Source: Kitasatospora sp. DSM 101779 (lineage in GTDB: Bacteria; Actinomycetota; Actinomycetes; Streptomycetales; Streptomycetaceae). Taken from it: a stretch of DNA of 64,000 nt. Shown here one piece after another: positions 53,639-62,176 of the stretch. The notes below the pieces were generated by a model, which searched no databases, was not told the origin of the DNA, and was given only the letters and a program-made list of their open reading frames with translations. Position numbers and translations under genes: made by a program. Each line of letters begins with the position of its first letter. The stretch's first letter is position 1. Location of the stretch: positions 6,754,180 through 6,818,179 of the forward strand of contig NZ_JAHTIK010000001.1 in assembly GCF_025655475.1 (NCBI RefSeq), read 5' to 3'.

Positions 53639-56038
53639 TCAGGAGAGGTACCACTGCTGGTTGGACTGGCCGTTGCAGGCCCACAGTTGGACCAGCGCGC
53701 CGTTGCCGGTGGAGGCGCCGGTCACGTCCAGGCAGAGTCCGGACTGGACTCCGGTGATCGTGCCGTTGGAGTTGAAGGTCCACTGCTGGTTGGTCTGGCC
53801 ATTGCACGGCCAGACGGCGACCTTGGTGCCGTTGGTGGTGCCCTTGCCGTAGGCGTCCAGGCAGAGTCGGCTGGAGCCGCTGTAGACCGTCAACTCGCCG
53901 TTCGCGGTACGCGTGACGGTCTGGTTGGTCTGGCCGTTGCAGTCCCAGATCTGGGTCTGGGTGCCGGGGGTGGTCGACGCGTTCGGTACGTCCAGGCACT
54001 TGCCCGCGCCCACGGCGTGCACGGCTCCGGTGGTGCCGCTGCCGCCCGTCACGCCCGCCTGGGCGATCACCTGCTGCGCCCCGGACGGCCAGTTGACGCC
54101 GCTGACCTGGACGTTTCCGGTGAGGATGTTGTTGTGCGGAGCGCCGGTGGCGACCTGGGTGGCGCCGCCGTTGTACCAGTTGTCGGAGAAGGTGCTGTCG
54201 TTGGTGTTGTTGCTGCTGCTCGCATTGGTGAAGGCCCACACGCCCGAGTCCTGGACCACGTTGTTGCTCAGGGTCTCGGAGCGGGAGCCCTCGTCGAGGT
54301 AGAGGCCGACGGTGTTCCTGTTGTCGTAGACGTAGTTGTGGTCGATGCTGGTGCCCGGGTTGGCGGACAGGGTGTAGATGCTGCCGCCGTCGTGGAACAC
54401 CTTCTTGGTGCCGTGCACCTTGTTGTAGCTGACGACGGTGTTCTTCAGGGTCGTCGCCGTGGTGTAGACGGGCTGGTAGTTGTAGAGGCCGCGGTCGCGG
54501 TAGTCCTGGCTGCCGCCGGCGTCGTTGGCTCCCCAGCCCCAGCCGACGTCGATGCCGTCGTAGGCGAGGTCCGAGACCTCGTTGTGGGTGATGACGGCGT
54601 GGGTGACGTAGGTCGAGAGGATCCCGGCCATGTCCTTGTAGTCCTTGGCGACGTCGCTGATCCGGTTGTCCTGGATGGTGATGTTCTGGTTGGTCATCGC
54701 GGTGTTGGACGGGTGGTGGGCGTCGGGCTGCACGCCGCCGACGACGATGCCCGCCCCGGAGTCGTCGGTGAAGGTGTTGCCCGAGACCGTGATGCCGGAG
54801 GCTCCCAGGCCGACGCCGGAGGCGTGGGCGTCGGCGTCGTTGCCGATGCCGAGGCCCACCTGGCCCAGGTGGGAGAAGGAGTTCCCGGAGAAGGTGATGG
54901 AGGAGGCCGCCGAGACCTGCACGGCCGCCGGCACCTGGTTCCAGCTGTTGCGGGCGGCCTCGAACAGCTGGCACCCCGCCTGGCAGGAGGTCATGAAGTC
55001 CGAGGGCTGGGTGGAGGTGCTCGCCAGGAACGCCCCGCTCTGCTGGTCGGCGTAGCCGACATTGGTGCCGGGCTGAAGCCAGGTGGTGTGGTGGAAGGCG
55101 ATGCCCTGGACGGTGATGTCGTGTGCGGGGCTGGTGTAGCTGCCGCCGATCCGCAGGAGGGAGTTCAGCCGGGGCAGTTCGATGTCGTGGGCCGTGGCCT
55201 GCCAGCCCGCAGGGGCCTTGTAGTACAGCTGGCCCGCCTGCGGGTCCAGGTACCACTGCCCGGTGGACTTCAGGAACGCGTACGAGTTCTCCAGCTGCAG
55301 CGATCCGCCGGCGAAGGGCTTGGCCAGGGTGTCGTACCCCCAGTTGTTGTTGTTCCAGGCCGGCTGCTGCATGGTGATGGTGGTCCCGCTGATGGACTGC
55401 ACCGGGGCGAAGCGGTCGGTGAAGGAGTTCTGGCTCTCCAGCTCGATCCGGTTCTGCTGCGGCAGCGTGGCCAGGTAGTTCAGCGCCGAGTTGACGATGG
55501 TCATCCCGGTGGCGGTGATGTTCACGTCGTTGCGCGAGATCGCGATCGCCGCCCGCGGCGCGAGCATCCCGTCGACGTACAGCTGCCGCGAGTCGACACC
55601 GGTCGGGACCGGCGCCGCGTAGATGGTGTTCGCGGAGTCCTTCAGGGTCCAGCCCGTCACCTGCTGCCCACCCGACAGCACCGGGCTCGCGCCCGGCGCG
55701 GCTTGCCAGATCACCCGGTGGCCGTTGCTGCCCGAGTCCGCGCTACCGAGCGTGAGCGGCGCGGTCAGCCGGTAGGTTCCGCCCGCGAGCTGCACCACGA
55801 TGTCACCGGTCATGCTCCCGTTGACGGCTTCGACGGAGGTCTTCGCCTGGGTCAGGGAGCAGGGGATCGAGGAGGAACACGCGGTACCGCTGCCGGTCGG
55901 CGAAACGTACAGCGTGGTCATCGTCGCCGCCTGCGAGACCGCGGCGGGCGCGGCCACGACGCCGGCGGCGGCCAGAGCCGCGGCGAGGGCCCCGCGGGTG
56001 AGGCTGAACGCAGGGAGTCTGCGTCGGGTGGTTGTCAT
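53639..56038 (-). CDS. Secreted right-handed parallel beta-helix protein with C-terminal ricin-type lectin
   Basis: 799 residues. Signal peptide (MTTTRRRLPAFSL...AAPAAVSQA). The mid-region starts TLYVSPTGSGTACSSSIPCS and carries parallel beta-helix repeats (ITVSGNTFTDD..., VITHNEVSDLAYDGIDVGWG...), a layout seen in polysaccharide hydrolases and lyases such as GH141-like enzymes. The last ~135 residues form a ricin B/CBM13 trefoil with three KCLDV/LCLD...NQQW units. It should degrade or bind plant or microbial polysaccharide. Same strand as GH54; likely a co-regulated carbohydrate cluster. Confidence 0.82.
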   Translation of the reverse strand: MTTTRRRLPAFSLTRGALAAALAAAGVVAAPAAVSQAATMTTLYVSPTGSGTACSSSIPCSLTQAKTSVEAVNGSMTGDIVVQLAGGTYRLTAPLTLGSADSGSNGHRVIWQAAPGASPVLSGGQQVTGWTLKDSANTIYAAPVPTGVDSRQLYVDGMLAPRAAIAISRNDVNITATGMTIVNSALNYLATLPQQNRIELESQNSFTDRFAPVQSISGTTITMQQPAWNNNNWGYDTLAKPFAGGSLQLENSYAFLKSTGQWYLDPQAGQLYYKAPAGWQATAHDIELPRLNSLLRIGGSYTSPAHDITVQGIAFHHTTWLQPGTNVGYADQQSGAFLASTSTQPSDFMTSCQAGCQLFEAARNSWNQVPAAVQVSAASSITFSGNSFSHLGQVGLGIGNDADAHASGVGLGASGITVSGNTFTDDSGAGIVVGGVQPDAHHPSNTAMTNQNITIQDNRISDVAKDYKDMAGILSTYVTHAVITHNEVSDLAYDGIDVGWGWGANDAGGSQDYRDRGLYNYQPVYTTATTLKNTVVSYNKVHGTKKVFHDGGSIYTLSANPGTSIDHNYVYDNRNTVGLYLDEGSRSETLSNNVVQDSGVWAFTNASSSNNTNDSTFSDNWYNGGATQVATGAPHNNILTGNVQVSGVNWPSGAQQVIAQAGVTGGSGTTGAVHAVGAGKCLDVPNASTTPGTQTQIWDCNGQTNQTVTRTANGELTVYSGSSRLCLDAYGKGTTNGTKVAVWPCNGQTNQQWTFNSNGTITGVQSGLCLDVTGASTGNGALVQLWACNGQSNQQWYLS

Positions 56039-56188
56039 GGAATCGCTCTCTCCTCGCATGGTGGTGGGCAGGGCGGGTGTGGCTGGAGCACCGCCCTCTC
56101 ATGGAGCCGTCCCGGGACGGTGCCGGCCGGGGACGGGTTCTCGCGTGGGCTGGAACGCCGGTGGCGTCCCAGCTCAACTGCGGGTCCA

Positions 56189-57694
56189 TCAACTGCGGGC
56201 CCATTTCTGGTTGCCGGCACCGGTGCACTGCCACAACTGGATCAGGGTGCCGTTGGCGGTGCCGTACGCGCTGACGTCCAGGCACAGGCCGGACTGGACG
56301 CTGGTGACCGTGCCGTCCGCGTTGAGGTTCCACTGCTGGTTGGTGCCACCGTTGCAGTCCCAGATGATCGCCCGGGTGCCGTTCGTGGTGCCCTTGGCCT
56401 CGGCGTCCAGGCACATGCCGCCGAAGACCCGGAGCTCCTTGGCGCCGGTCTGTGTCCACTGCTGGTTGGTGCCGGTGTGGCAGTCCCACAGCTGCGTCTG
56501 GGCGCCGTTGCTCTGGCTGCTGTTCGGGACGTCCAGACAGCGGTTGGCGCTGGTGCTGCGCAGCCGAGCGGCCGCGCCACCGCCGGCCTTGCCGTAGCCG
56601 ACGGCGGTGATGCCCGCCTGCACCGCGTTCTCGGTGGTGTCCGAGGGGAAGCCCGCGGTGATGGCGCCCTCGAAGAACTCGCCCTGGCCGGAGACGCTGT
56701 TGTCGCCCCCGGTCCCGAGCAGCAGGGAGCTGCCGGTCTTCATCGGCGAGTAGCCGTTGGGCAGGGCACCGGAGTAGGTGGTGGTGAGCCCGCCGCTCGC
56801 GGCGTTGCCGTACTTCAGGGTGAAGTTGCCGGTCCCGTTGTTCTTCTCCAGGGCGGTGACGAAGGGGTAGTGGATGCCCTGGTTGTCGGGGTCCTTGTTG
56901 GAGCCGGTGTCGGTGTGGAACATCCCGTTCTCCAGGTCGGCCTCGACCCAGGGGCCGGTGCCGGTGCAGCCTCCGAACCAGCAGGCGTTGCCCCAGTAGA
57001 TGGCGTTCATGGTGGCGTTGCCGGTGTCGGTGTGGCTGTTCTCGCCGCTGCCGTAGTCGAAGCAGCACCACTGGTTGGTGAACTCGGACGAGGTCACCAT
57101 GTAGATGCCCTCGGGCTGGGCGCCGGTGGGAGCTCCGTCGGCATGGTCGACGCGGTAGCCCACGCCTTGCGTGACCTTGACGCCGAAGACCTGGTGCCCG
57201 CCCGCCATGACGGGCAGTGCCGAGGCGTCCGCGCCCACGTCGGCGCCGTTCGGGCCCGGTCCCTTCCAGTAGCCGCCCCACGAGACGGGCAGGTCGTTGT
57301 GGTGGCTGGTCTGGTCGTAGATCTTGGTGATGGTGCACGAGGTGCCGGCGCAGAAGGACGTCTGGGCCGACGCGTCGGCGTAGCCGCCGACGGAGAGCAG
57401 GCCCACGTCGCGGTAGGTGCGGTCGGATCCGCGCTGGACCTGGTACAGCGGGCCGTGGTAGCCCGCGAACAGCGCCCGGGTGGTTGCGTGGGCCGCTATG
57501 CAGGGCGTGCCGCCGGCCGCGTAGAGGTCACAGGGCAGCGACGCTGCCGCGGCAGAGTTCGCCTCCGCGGTGGGACTGCTCGCAGCGGCCCGGCCGCCGA
57601 CGACAGCCATCGCTGTCGCGAGGACCAGCAGCAGCACAGCGGCCAGGCCGACCGGGCGTAAGCCGGGGGAGAGGGAGGACGTGCGGTGGTGCAT
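56189..57694 (-). CDS. Secreted GH54 alpha-L-arabinofuranosidase with CBM13
   Basis: 501 residues. Signal peptide (MHHRTSSLSPGLRP...). The catalytic domain starts LPCDLYAAGGTPCIAAHATTRALFAGYHGPLYQVQRGSD and has SFCAGTSCTITKIYDQTSHHNDL, PEGIYMVTSSEFTNQWCCFDYG (nucleophile region) and LENGMFHTDTG (acid/base region), all typical of GH54. The C-terminus is a ricin-type trefoil (RCLDVPNSSQSN...GTLIQLWQCTGAGNQKW) instead of the CBM42 of fungal AbfB. Removes arabinofuranose from arabinoxylan or arabinan. AAGGAGG before the ATG. Confidence 0.9.
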   Translation of the reverse strand: MHHRTSSLSPGLRPVGLAAVLLLVLATAMAVVGGRAAASSPTAEANSAAAASLPCDLYAAGGTPCIAAHATTRALFAGYHGPLYQVQRGSDRTYRDVGLLSVGGYADASAQTSFCAGTSCTITKIYDQTSHHNDLPVSWGGYWKGPGPNGADVGADASALPVMAGGHQVFGVKVTQGVGYRVDHADGAPTGAQPEGIYMVTSSEFTNQWCCFDYGSGENSHTDTGNATMNAIYWGNACWFGGCTGTGPWVEADLENGMFHTDTGSNKDPDNQGIHYPFVTALEKNNGTGNFTLKYGNAASGGLTTTYSGALPNGYSPMKTGSSLLLGTGGDNSVSGQGEFFEGAITAGFPSDTTENAVQAGITAVGYGKAGGGAAARLRSTSANRCLDVPNSSQSNGAQTQLWDCHTGTNQQWTQTGAKELRVFGGMCLDAEAKGTTNGTRAIIWDCNGGTNQQWNLNADGTVTSVQSGLCLDVSAYGTANGTLIQLWQCTGAGNQKWARS

Positions 57695-58003
57695 CGGAGC
57701 CTCCTTGGGGTAGGGACGCGGGTTCGGCACGGCGACTGCGGGCCAGTGGCGGGGCCCTGCTGTCGCCGAGGTCCGCCATTGGTACGACACTCTCGGCGCG
57801 ATGGATCCGTCTCATGTGCGGAGCAATGACCGCTCGGATGCTGCCCGGGCGGCTCACCGGAGGACGCGGCGGTGGTGCGAGTTCGCGCAGGCAGCGGTCG
57901 GCCGCGCGGACTCCCGACATCGGCCGGATGGAGCGGTCATTCAGCCAGCTCGGAGCCGTTCCTTGCGTCACAGGCACTGCCGCGAGGGATGCCGCAGGTC
58001 CCT

Positions 58004-58023
58004 CATTGTGAGCGCTCACAATG
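58004..58023. promoter_or_regulatory. LacI-family operator, perfect 20-nt palindrome
   Basis: CATTGTGAGCGCTCACAATG. The inner TTGTGAGCGCTCACAA is the same as the symmetric ideal E. coli lac operator. LacI/GalR-family proteins in Streptomyces recognise such GCGC-centred palindromes. It is about 310 bp before GH54 and 575 bp before the GH114-type gene. Confidence 0.8.
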
Positions 58024-58307
58024 AATGGAGGGGGATCGCCGGTGCGCGCTGCGTGCCGCCTTGGACGCCCGCGGCGGCGAAATGAGACTGACACATATGT
58101 CGGCTGCACTTCAAGAGATGTGCAATACAGGCTTTCGGCGGGGCGACGACGCCAATCGGCATCGCCTGCCGGGAACTCGGTCGGCTCTGGGCCGTCTGTC
58201 GCGGCATCACGGCAGGCGGAGATTCCGGCCGCACCGAACGACCACCCGGCAGGCCCGTCCGGCCCTTCTGTCGGAGGCCACGGTCACACGGCGGACAGGA
58301 TCCCGTC

Positions 58308-58446
58308 ATGGAGTTCCGGGCGCCGCCCCCGTTCCGCCGGGTCGCCGAACCCGAGGAGATTGCCGGAGTCGTCCACCTCGACGGCCCCGATGCCGGCTGC
58401 ACCGCCGGCGCTCGGATTCCGATCGACGGCGGCTTCGGCGCCATGA
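58308..58446 (+). pseudogene. C-terminal fragment of a short-chain dehydrogenase/reductase
   Basis: PFRRVAEPEEIAGVVHLDGP then DAGCTAGARIPIDGGFGA: the P-x-R-x-A-x-P-E-E-IA ... GA-x-x-x-DGG-(F/Y) ending found at the C-terminus of classical SDRs. The N-terminal Rossmann part, NAG and YxxxK are absent upstream, so it is a truncated remnant. An inverted SDR-like fragment with NNAG lies at 59560-59860. Confidence 0.55.
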
Positions 58447-58598
58447 GCGGGCAGCCTTGCATCGAGATCCGAACAGGGCAGGAACCGGGCGTCGCGTTCG
58501 GCGCGTCCCAGGTGGCGGCGTCCTGCCGACCCCATGTCCTCGGCTGTCCTTCGTCGCCGGCAGAGCGCTTGACCGTAGATCGACAGGAGACCAGTACC

Positions 58599-59498
58599 AT
58601 GGCCGACCGAGCCCGCCCAGCCCTGCACCGCGTGCTGACGGTGGTGGCCCTGTGCGGTGTGCTCGCCGCGGCCGCGAGCGGATGCGCGGCGTCCGACGGC
58701 GATGACACCGCTGTGCCGGACGGGTCGTCCGCCGCTCCGTCGACCGCTGCCGCACCAAGCGCGAACGCCGGGGGCGGAGGTGCGGTGGTTCTGCCCGAGC
58801 CCGGCATCTCCTTCGACTACCAGATCGGCGGTGCCTACCCGCCGCCGCCCGGTGTGCGCGCGGTTTCCCGCGACCGCGCCGCGCAGCCCGCGCCCGGCCT
58901 GTACAACATCTGCTACGTGAACGCCTTCCAGGCCCAGCCGGACGCCACCGACTGGTGGCAGGCCCACCACCCCGACCTGCTGCTCCGCTCCGGCGACGCA
59001 CCCGTCGTCGACCGGGACTGGCACGAGGCCCTGCTTGACATCTCCACGGCTGCCAAGCGCGAACAGCTCGCCGGGATCGTGGGCGAGTGGATCGACGGCT
59101 GCGCCGCAGCCGGATTCCAGGCGGTCGAGGCCGACAATCTCGACTCCCACGAGCGGTCCGAGGGGCTCCTGACCGCCGACCACGACCTGTCCTTCGGGAA
59201 GTTGCTGGTCGACCGGGCCCACGCGCGGGGTCTGGCGATCGGTCAGAAGAACGCCGCGGGCCTGGCCCGGCAGGGGCGCGGCCTCGGGTTCGACTTCGCG
59301 GTCGCCGAGGAATGCGGGCAGTACGACGAGTGCGGCGCCTACGCCGACGCGTACGACGACCGGGTCTTCGTCATCGAGTACAAGGCCGAGGGGCTCGCCG
59401 CCGCATGCAGGTCGTGGGGCAAGCGGCTGTCGGTGGTCCTGCGCGACCGGAACGTCGTCCCGGCCGGGGACGGTGGGTACCGGCGCCGCACCTGCTGA
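58599..59498 (+). CDS. GH114-type lipoprotein (endo-alpha-1,4-polygalactosaminidase-like)
   Basis: 299 residues. Lipoprotein signal with lipobox LAAAASGC, a Ser/Ala linker, then the GH114/TIM-barrel domain: FDYQIGGAYPPPPGVRAVSRDR, GLYNICYVNAFQAQPDATDWWQAHHPDLLLR, VVDRDWHEALLDI, AVEADNLDSHERS, GLAIGQKNAAGLARQGRG, FAVAEECGQYDEC. The AVEADN...D and AEEC residues are likely acid catalysts. The family degrades galactosaminogalactan and related GalN polymers of fungi or biofilms. CAGGAG upstream; membrane-anchored outside the cell. Confidence 0.85.
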   Translation: MADRARPALHRVLTVVALCGVLAAAASGCAASDGDDTAVPDGSSAAPSTAAAPSANAGGGGAVVLPEPGISFDYQIGGAYPPPPGVRAVSRDRAAQPAPGLYNICYVNAFQAQPDATDWWQAHHPDLLLRSGDAPVVDRDWHEALLDISTAAKREQLAGIVGEWIDGCAAAGFQAVEADNLDSHERSEGLLTADHDLSFGKLLVDRAHARGLAIGQKNAAGLARQGRGLGFDFAVAEECGQYDECGAYADAYDDRVFVIEYKAEGLAAACRSWGKRLSVVLRDRNVVPAGDGGYRRRTC

Positions 59499-59559
59499 GC
59501 CGGTCCGGTGCGCGCGACGCCCGGTGTTGACGACGTCGACGGGCCCGGTGAGCTCAGCA

Positions 59560-59860
59560 CGAGCGCTCTCCGCGCCACGTTGACCGGTACCCCGCGCCCC
59601 CGCCGTGCGCAGCTGTTCGATGAAGGCGCGGCTGATGTCGGCCACCACGGTCACGCCGGCGGCGATCTCCTGGCGCGGTCGTGCCGGGTCCGCAGCGTGG
59701 AAGGGGCGAAGGTGGCGACCCGGCGTTGTTGATCACGCCGCTGACGTGCAAGGCCGAGCCGTTCCACGCGCCTGGCCAGCGCCTGTCCTGGGTCGTGCGG
59801 CGTTCCACCGCCTCCGGCACCCCGGTGAGCTCGATCGCCTGATCGGCCCCGCGACCGACG
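59560..59860 (-). pseudogene. Frameshifted short-chain dehydrogenase remnant
   Basis: Minus-strand reading gives VSGVINNAGSP (the SDR NNAG motif, around 59718-59753) preceded in other frames by AVERR and QALARRVERLG, fragments typical of the region before NNAG, so at least one frameshift is needed. A later VADISRAFIEQL segment may also belong. Opposite in orientation to the C-terminal SDR fragment at 58308-58446. Confidence 0.4.
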
Positions 59861-60105
59861 GTCGCCGGTTCCGGAAGGGACCTGACGGGGGTCCGGGTGA
59901 TCCCGCGGGGAATGCGACTGATCGGGGATCACGGAACCGGAAGGCCCGTGGCAGGCCCGGCCGGCGCGGGTTCCACATGCGCCCGTGCGCCGAGTCGAGC
60001 GCTCGGCGCACCTCGGGCACCCGGCGCCCTGGCCAAGTTCCGGTGACTCGATCGTTACGCACGCTGGTCGCCGCGAGGGCTTGGCGGGCCTCACCGCAGG
60101 CCGTA

Positions 60106-60122
60106 TGTTGTCGCGGGCAACA
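60106..60122. promoter_or_regulatory. Possible ROK-regulator operator upstream of xylF
   Basis: TGTTGTCGCGGGCAACA, an imperfect inverted repeat (7-bp arms, one mismatch) 105 bp upstream of the xylF start. A ROK protein gene ends the same cluster. Confidence 0.45.
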
Positions 60123-60227
60123 AACAGGGGGCCGGCTGCTTCCCCGCTTCGTGCTCGTGCCCATCCCACCCTTCATCAGCCACGCACGTCCGGCGCAGGT
60201 CGGACACGCCTCGAAAGGACCCTGCCC

Positions 60228-61322
60228 ATGCGCAAGGGACTCCTGTTCGCCACCGCCGCCGTGTCGGCGGCGCTGCTCTCCACGGTCACCGCCTGCGGTT
60301 CCTCGGGCTCCGGTGCCGACTCGGCGGGCGCCAAGAAGCCGAAGATCGGCGTGATCCTGCCGGACAGCAAGTCGTCCGTCCGCTGGGAGACCGCGGACCG
60401 GCCGTACCTCGCCGCGGCCTTCAAGGCCGCCGGCGTGGACTACGACATCCAGAACGCCGAGGGCGACAAGCAGGCGTTCCAGACCATCGCCGACCAGATG
60501 ATCACCAGCGGCGTGAACGTGCTGGTCATCGTCAACCTGGACAGCGGCACCGGCAAGGCCGTCCTCGACAAGGCCAAGGCCCAGGGCGTGGCCACCATCG
60601 ACTACGACCGGCTCACCCTCGGCGGCTCCGCCCAGTACTACGTCAGCTTCGACAACACCCAGGTCGGCAAGCTCCAAGGCCAGGGCCTGGCGAAGTGCCT
60701 GAGTGAGATGGGCACCAAGAACCCCGTCGTCGCCGAACTCAACGGTTCCCCGACGGACAACAACGCCACCCTCTTCGCCAACGGCTACAACAGCGTGCTG
60801 GACCCGAAGTACGCCTCCGGGGAGTACACCAAGGGCCCCAACCAGTCCGTCCCCGACTGGGACAACGCCCAGGCGCAGACCATCTTCGAGCAGATGTACA
60901 CCAGCCGGCCGGACGTCGGCGGGGTGCTCGCCGCCAACGACGGTCTGGCGAACTCGGCCATCGCCGTGCTGCGCAAGAACCACCGCAACGGGCAGGTGCC
61001 GATCACCGGTCAGGACGCCACCGTGCAGGGTCTGCAGAACATCCTGGCGGGCGACCAGTGCATGACCGTCTACAAGGCGGTGAAGAAGGAGGCCGACGCG
61101 GCGTCGGCCCTCGCGGTGGAGCTGGCCGGCGGCAAGAAGAGCCAGACCAGCGCCACCGTCAACGACCCGACGGGCAAGCGTGACGTGCCGTCGGTGCTGC
61201 TGACCCCCGAAGCCATCACCAAGAGCAACATCCAGGACGTCATCACCGACGGCTACGTCACCAAGGCACAGCTGTGCACCGGCGACTACGACGCGCTGTG
61301 CACGAAGGCCGGCATCAAGTAG
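60228..61322 (+). CDS. xylF: Xylose-type ABC transporter substrate-binding lipoprotein
   Basis: 364 residues. Lipoprotein signal (MRKGLLFATAAVSAALLSTVTAC, lipobox TVTAC) and a periplasmic-binding-protein type I fold: KKPKIGVILPDSKSSVRWETADRPYLAAAFKAAGVDYDIQNAEGDK, VLVIVNLDSGTGKAVLDKAKAQGVATIDYDRLTLGG, GPTDNNATLF-type loop and VGGVLAANDGLANSAIAVLRK. It captures xylose or a related sugar for XylGH. AAAGGA precedes the ATG. A hairpin after the gene should favour its expression over xylGH. Confidence 0.92.
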   Translation: MRKGLLFATAAVSAALLSTVTACGSSGSGADSAGAKKPKIGVILPDSKSSVRWETADRPYLAAAFKAAGVDYDIQNAEGDKQAFQTIADQMITSGVNVLVIVNLDSGTGKAVLDKAKAQGVATIDYDRLTLGGSAQYYVSFDNTQVGKLQGQGLAKCLSEMGTKNPVVAELNGSPTDNNATLFANGYNSVLDPKYASGEYTKGPNQSVPDWDNAQAQTIFEQMYTSRPDVGGVLAANDGLANSAIAVLRKNHRNGQVPITGQDATVQGLQNILAGDQCMTVYKAVKKEADAASALAVELAGGKKSQTSATVNDPTGKRDVPSVLLTPEAITKSNIQDVITDGYVTKAQLCTGDYDALCTKAGIK

Positions 61323-61337
61323 GCGCTCGGCCCTACC

Positions 61338-61371
61338 AGTGGGCCCCGGCCTCGGCGGGGCGGGGCCCACT
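61338..61371 (+). terminator. Intercistronic hairpin between xylF and xylG
   Basis: AGTGGGCCCCG (61338-61348) pairs with CGGGGCCCACT (61361-61371), an 11-bp perfect stem with a 12-nt loop directly after the xylF stop. It probably attenuates read-through or stabilises the xylF mRNA. Confidence 0.7.
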
Positions 61372-61396
61372 CCGCCAATTCCCAGGAGCCTTACCC

Positions 61397-62176
61397 ATGA
61401 CAGAAACCCCGACTCTCGAGTTGCGCGGGATCAACAAGAGCTTCGGCCCCGTCCAGGTCCTGCACGACGTCGCGCTCAGCGCCTACGCGGGGGAGGTCAC
61501 GGCACTCGTCGGCGACAACGGCGCGGGCAAGTCGACGCTGGTCAAGTGCATCGGCGGGATCCACCCCTTCGACGCCGGGGACTACCTCTTCGAAGGCCGG
61601 CCGGTCCAGGTGCACAGCCCGCGCGACGCCGCCGCACTCGGCGTGGAGATCGTCTACCAGGACCTCGCGCTGTGCGACAACCTCGACATCGTGCAGAACA
61701 TGTTCCTGGGGCGGGAGAAGCGCCGGGGCATGGTGCTCGACGACTCGACCATGGAGGAGATGGCCGCCGCGACGCTCAGGGGGCTCTCGGTACGGACCGT
61801 CAAGTCCCTTCGCCAGAAGGTCTCCAGCCTCTCCGGCGGCCAGCGCCAGACCGTGGCCATCGCCAAGGCGGTGCTGTGGAACAGCAAGCTCGTGGTCCTC
61901 GACGAGCCCACCGCGGCGCTGGGCGTCGCCCAGACCGCGCAGGTCCTGGAACTCGTGCGCCGGCTGGCCGACAACGGGCTGGCCGTCGTACTCATCTCGC
62001 ACAACATGAACGACGTCTTCGCGGTCTCCGACCGGATCGCCGCGCTGTACCTCGGACGGATGGCCGCTCAGGTCAAGGCCTCCGACGTGACCCACGCTCA
62101 GGTCGTCGAACTGATCACCTCGGGCCGCAGCGGCGACCTGGGCCCCCGGACCACCCCCAACGGAGCCGCCGCATGA
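61397..62176 (+). CDS. xylG: Sugar ABC transporter ATP-binding protein
   Basis: 259 residues, a single nucleotide-binding domain: Walker A GDNGAGKST, Q-loop region YQDLALC, signature SLSGGQRQ, Walker B LVVLDEPTAALG and H-loop ISHNM. It is the half-size XylG type, not the duplicated 500-residue RbsA type. Energises XylH-mediated import. The stop overlaps the xylH start (ATGA). Confidence 0.93.
   Translation: MTETPTLELRGINKSFGPVQVLHDVALSAYAGEVTALVGDNGAGKSTLVKCIGGIHPFDAGDYLFEGRPVQVHSPRDAAALGVEIVYQDLALCDNLDIVQNMFLGREKRRGMVLDDSTMEEMAAATLRGLSVRTVKSLRQKVSSLSGGQRQTVAIAKAVLWNSKLVVLDEPTAALGVAQTAQVLELVRRLADNGLAVVLISHNMNDVFAVSDRIAALYLGRMAAQVKASDVTHAQVVELITSGRSGDLGPRTTPNGAAA

Larger units (their letters stand above)
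57695..58598. other. 904-bp region between divergent GH54 and GH114 genes
   Basis: Holds a perfect lac-type palindrome (58004-58023), an SDR C-terminal fragment (58308-58446) and presumably both promoters. No complete gene is recognised; the other frames are shadows. Confidence 0.55.
59499..60227. other. 729-bp xylF upstream region with decayed sequence
   Basis: Contains a minus-strand SDR-like remnant (59560-59860), the xylF promoter region and a ROK-type inverted repeat at 60106-60122. No intact gene. Confidence 0.5.

Noticed and set aside
53549..57661. 1370-residue plus-strand open frame across the beta-helix and GH54 genes
   Set aside because: Antisense shadow; the minus-strand frames encode clear signal peptides and enzyme domains.
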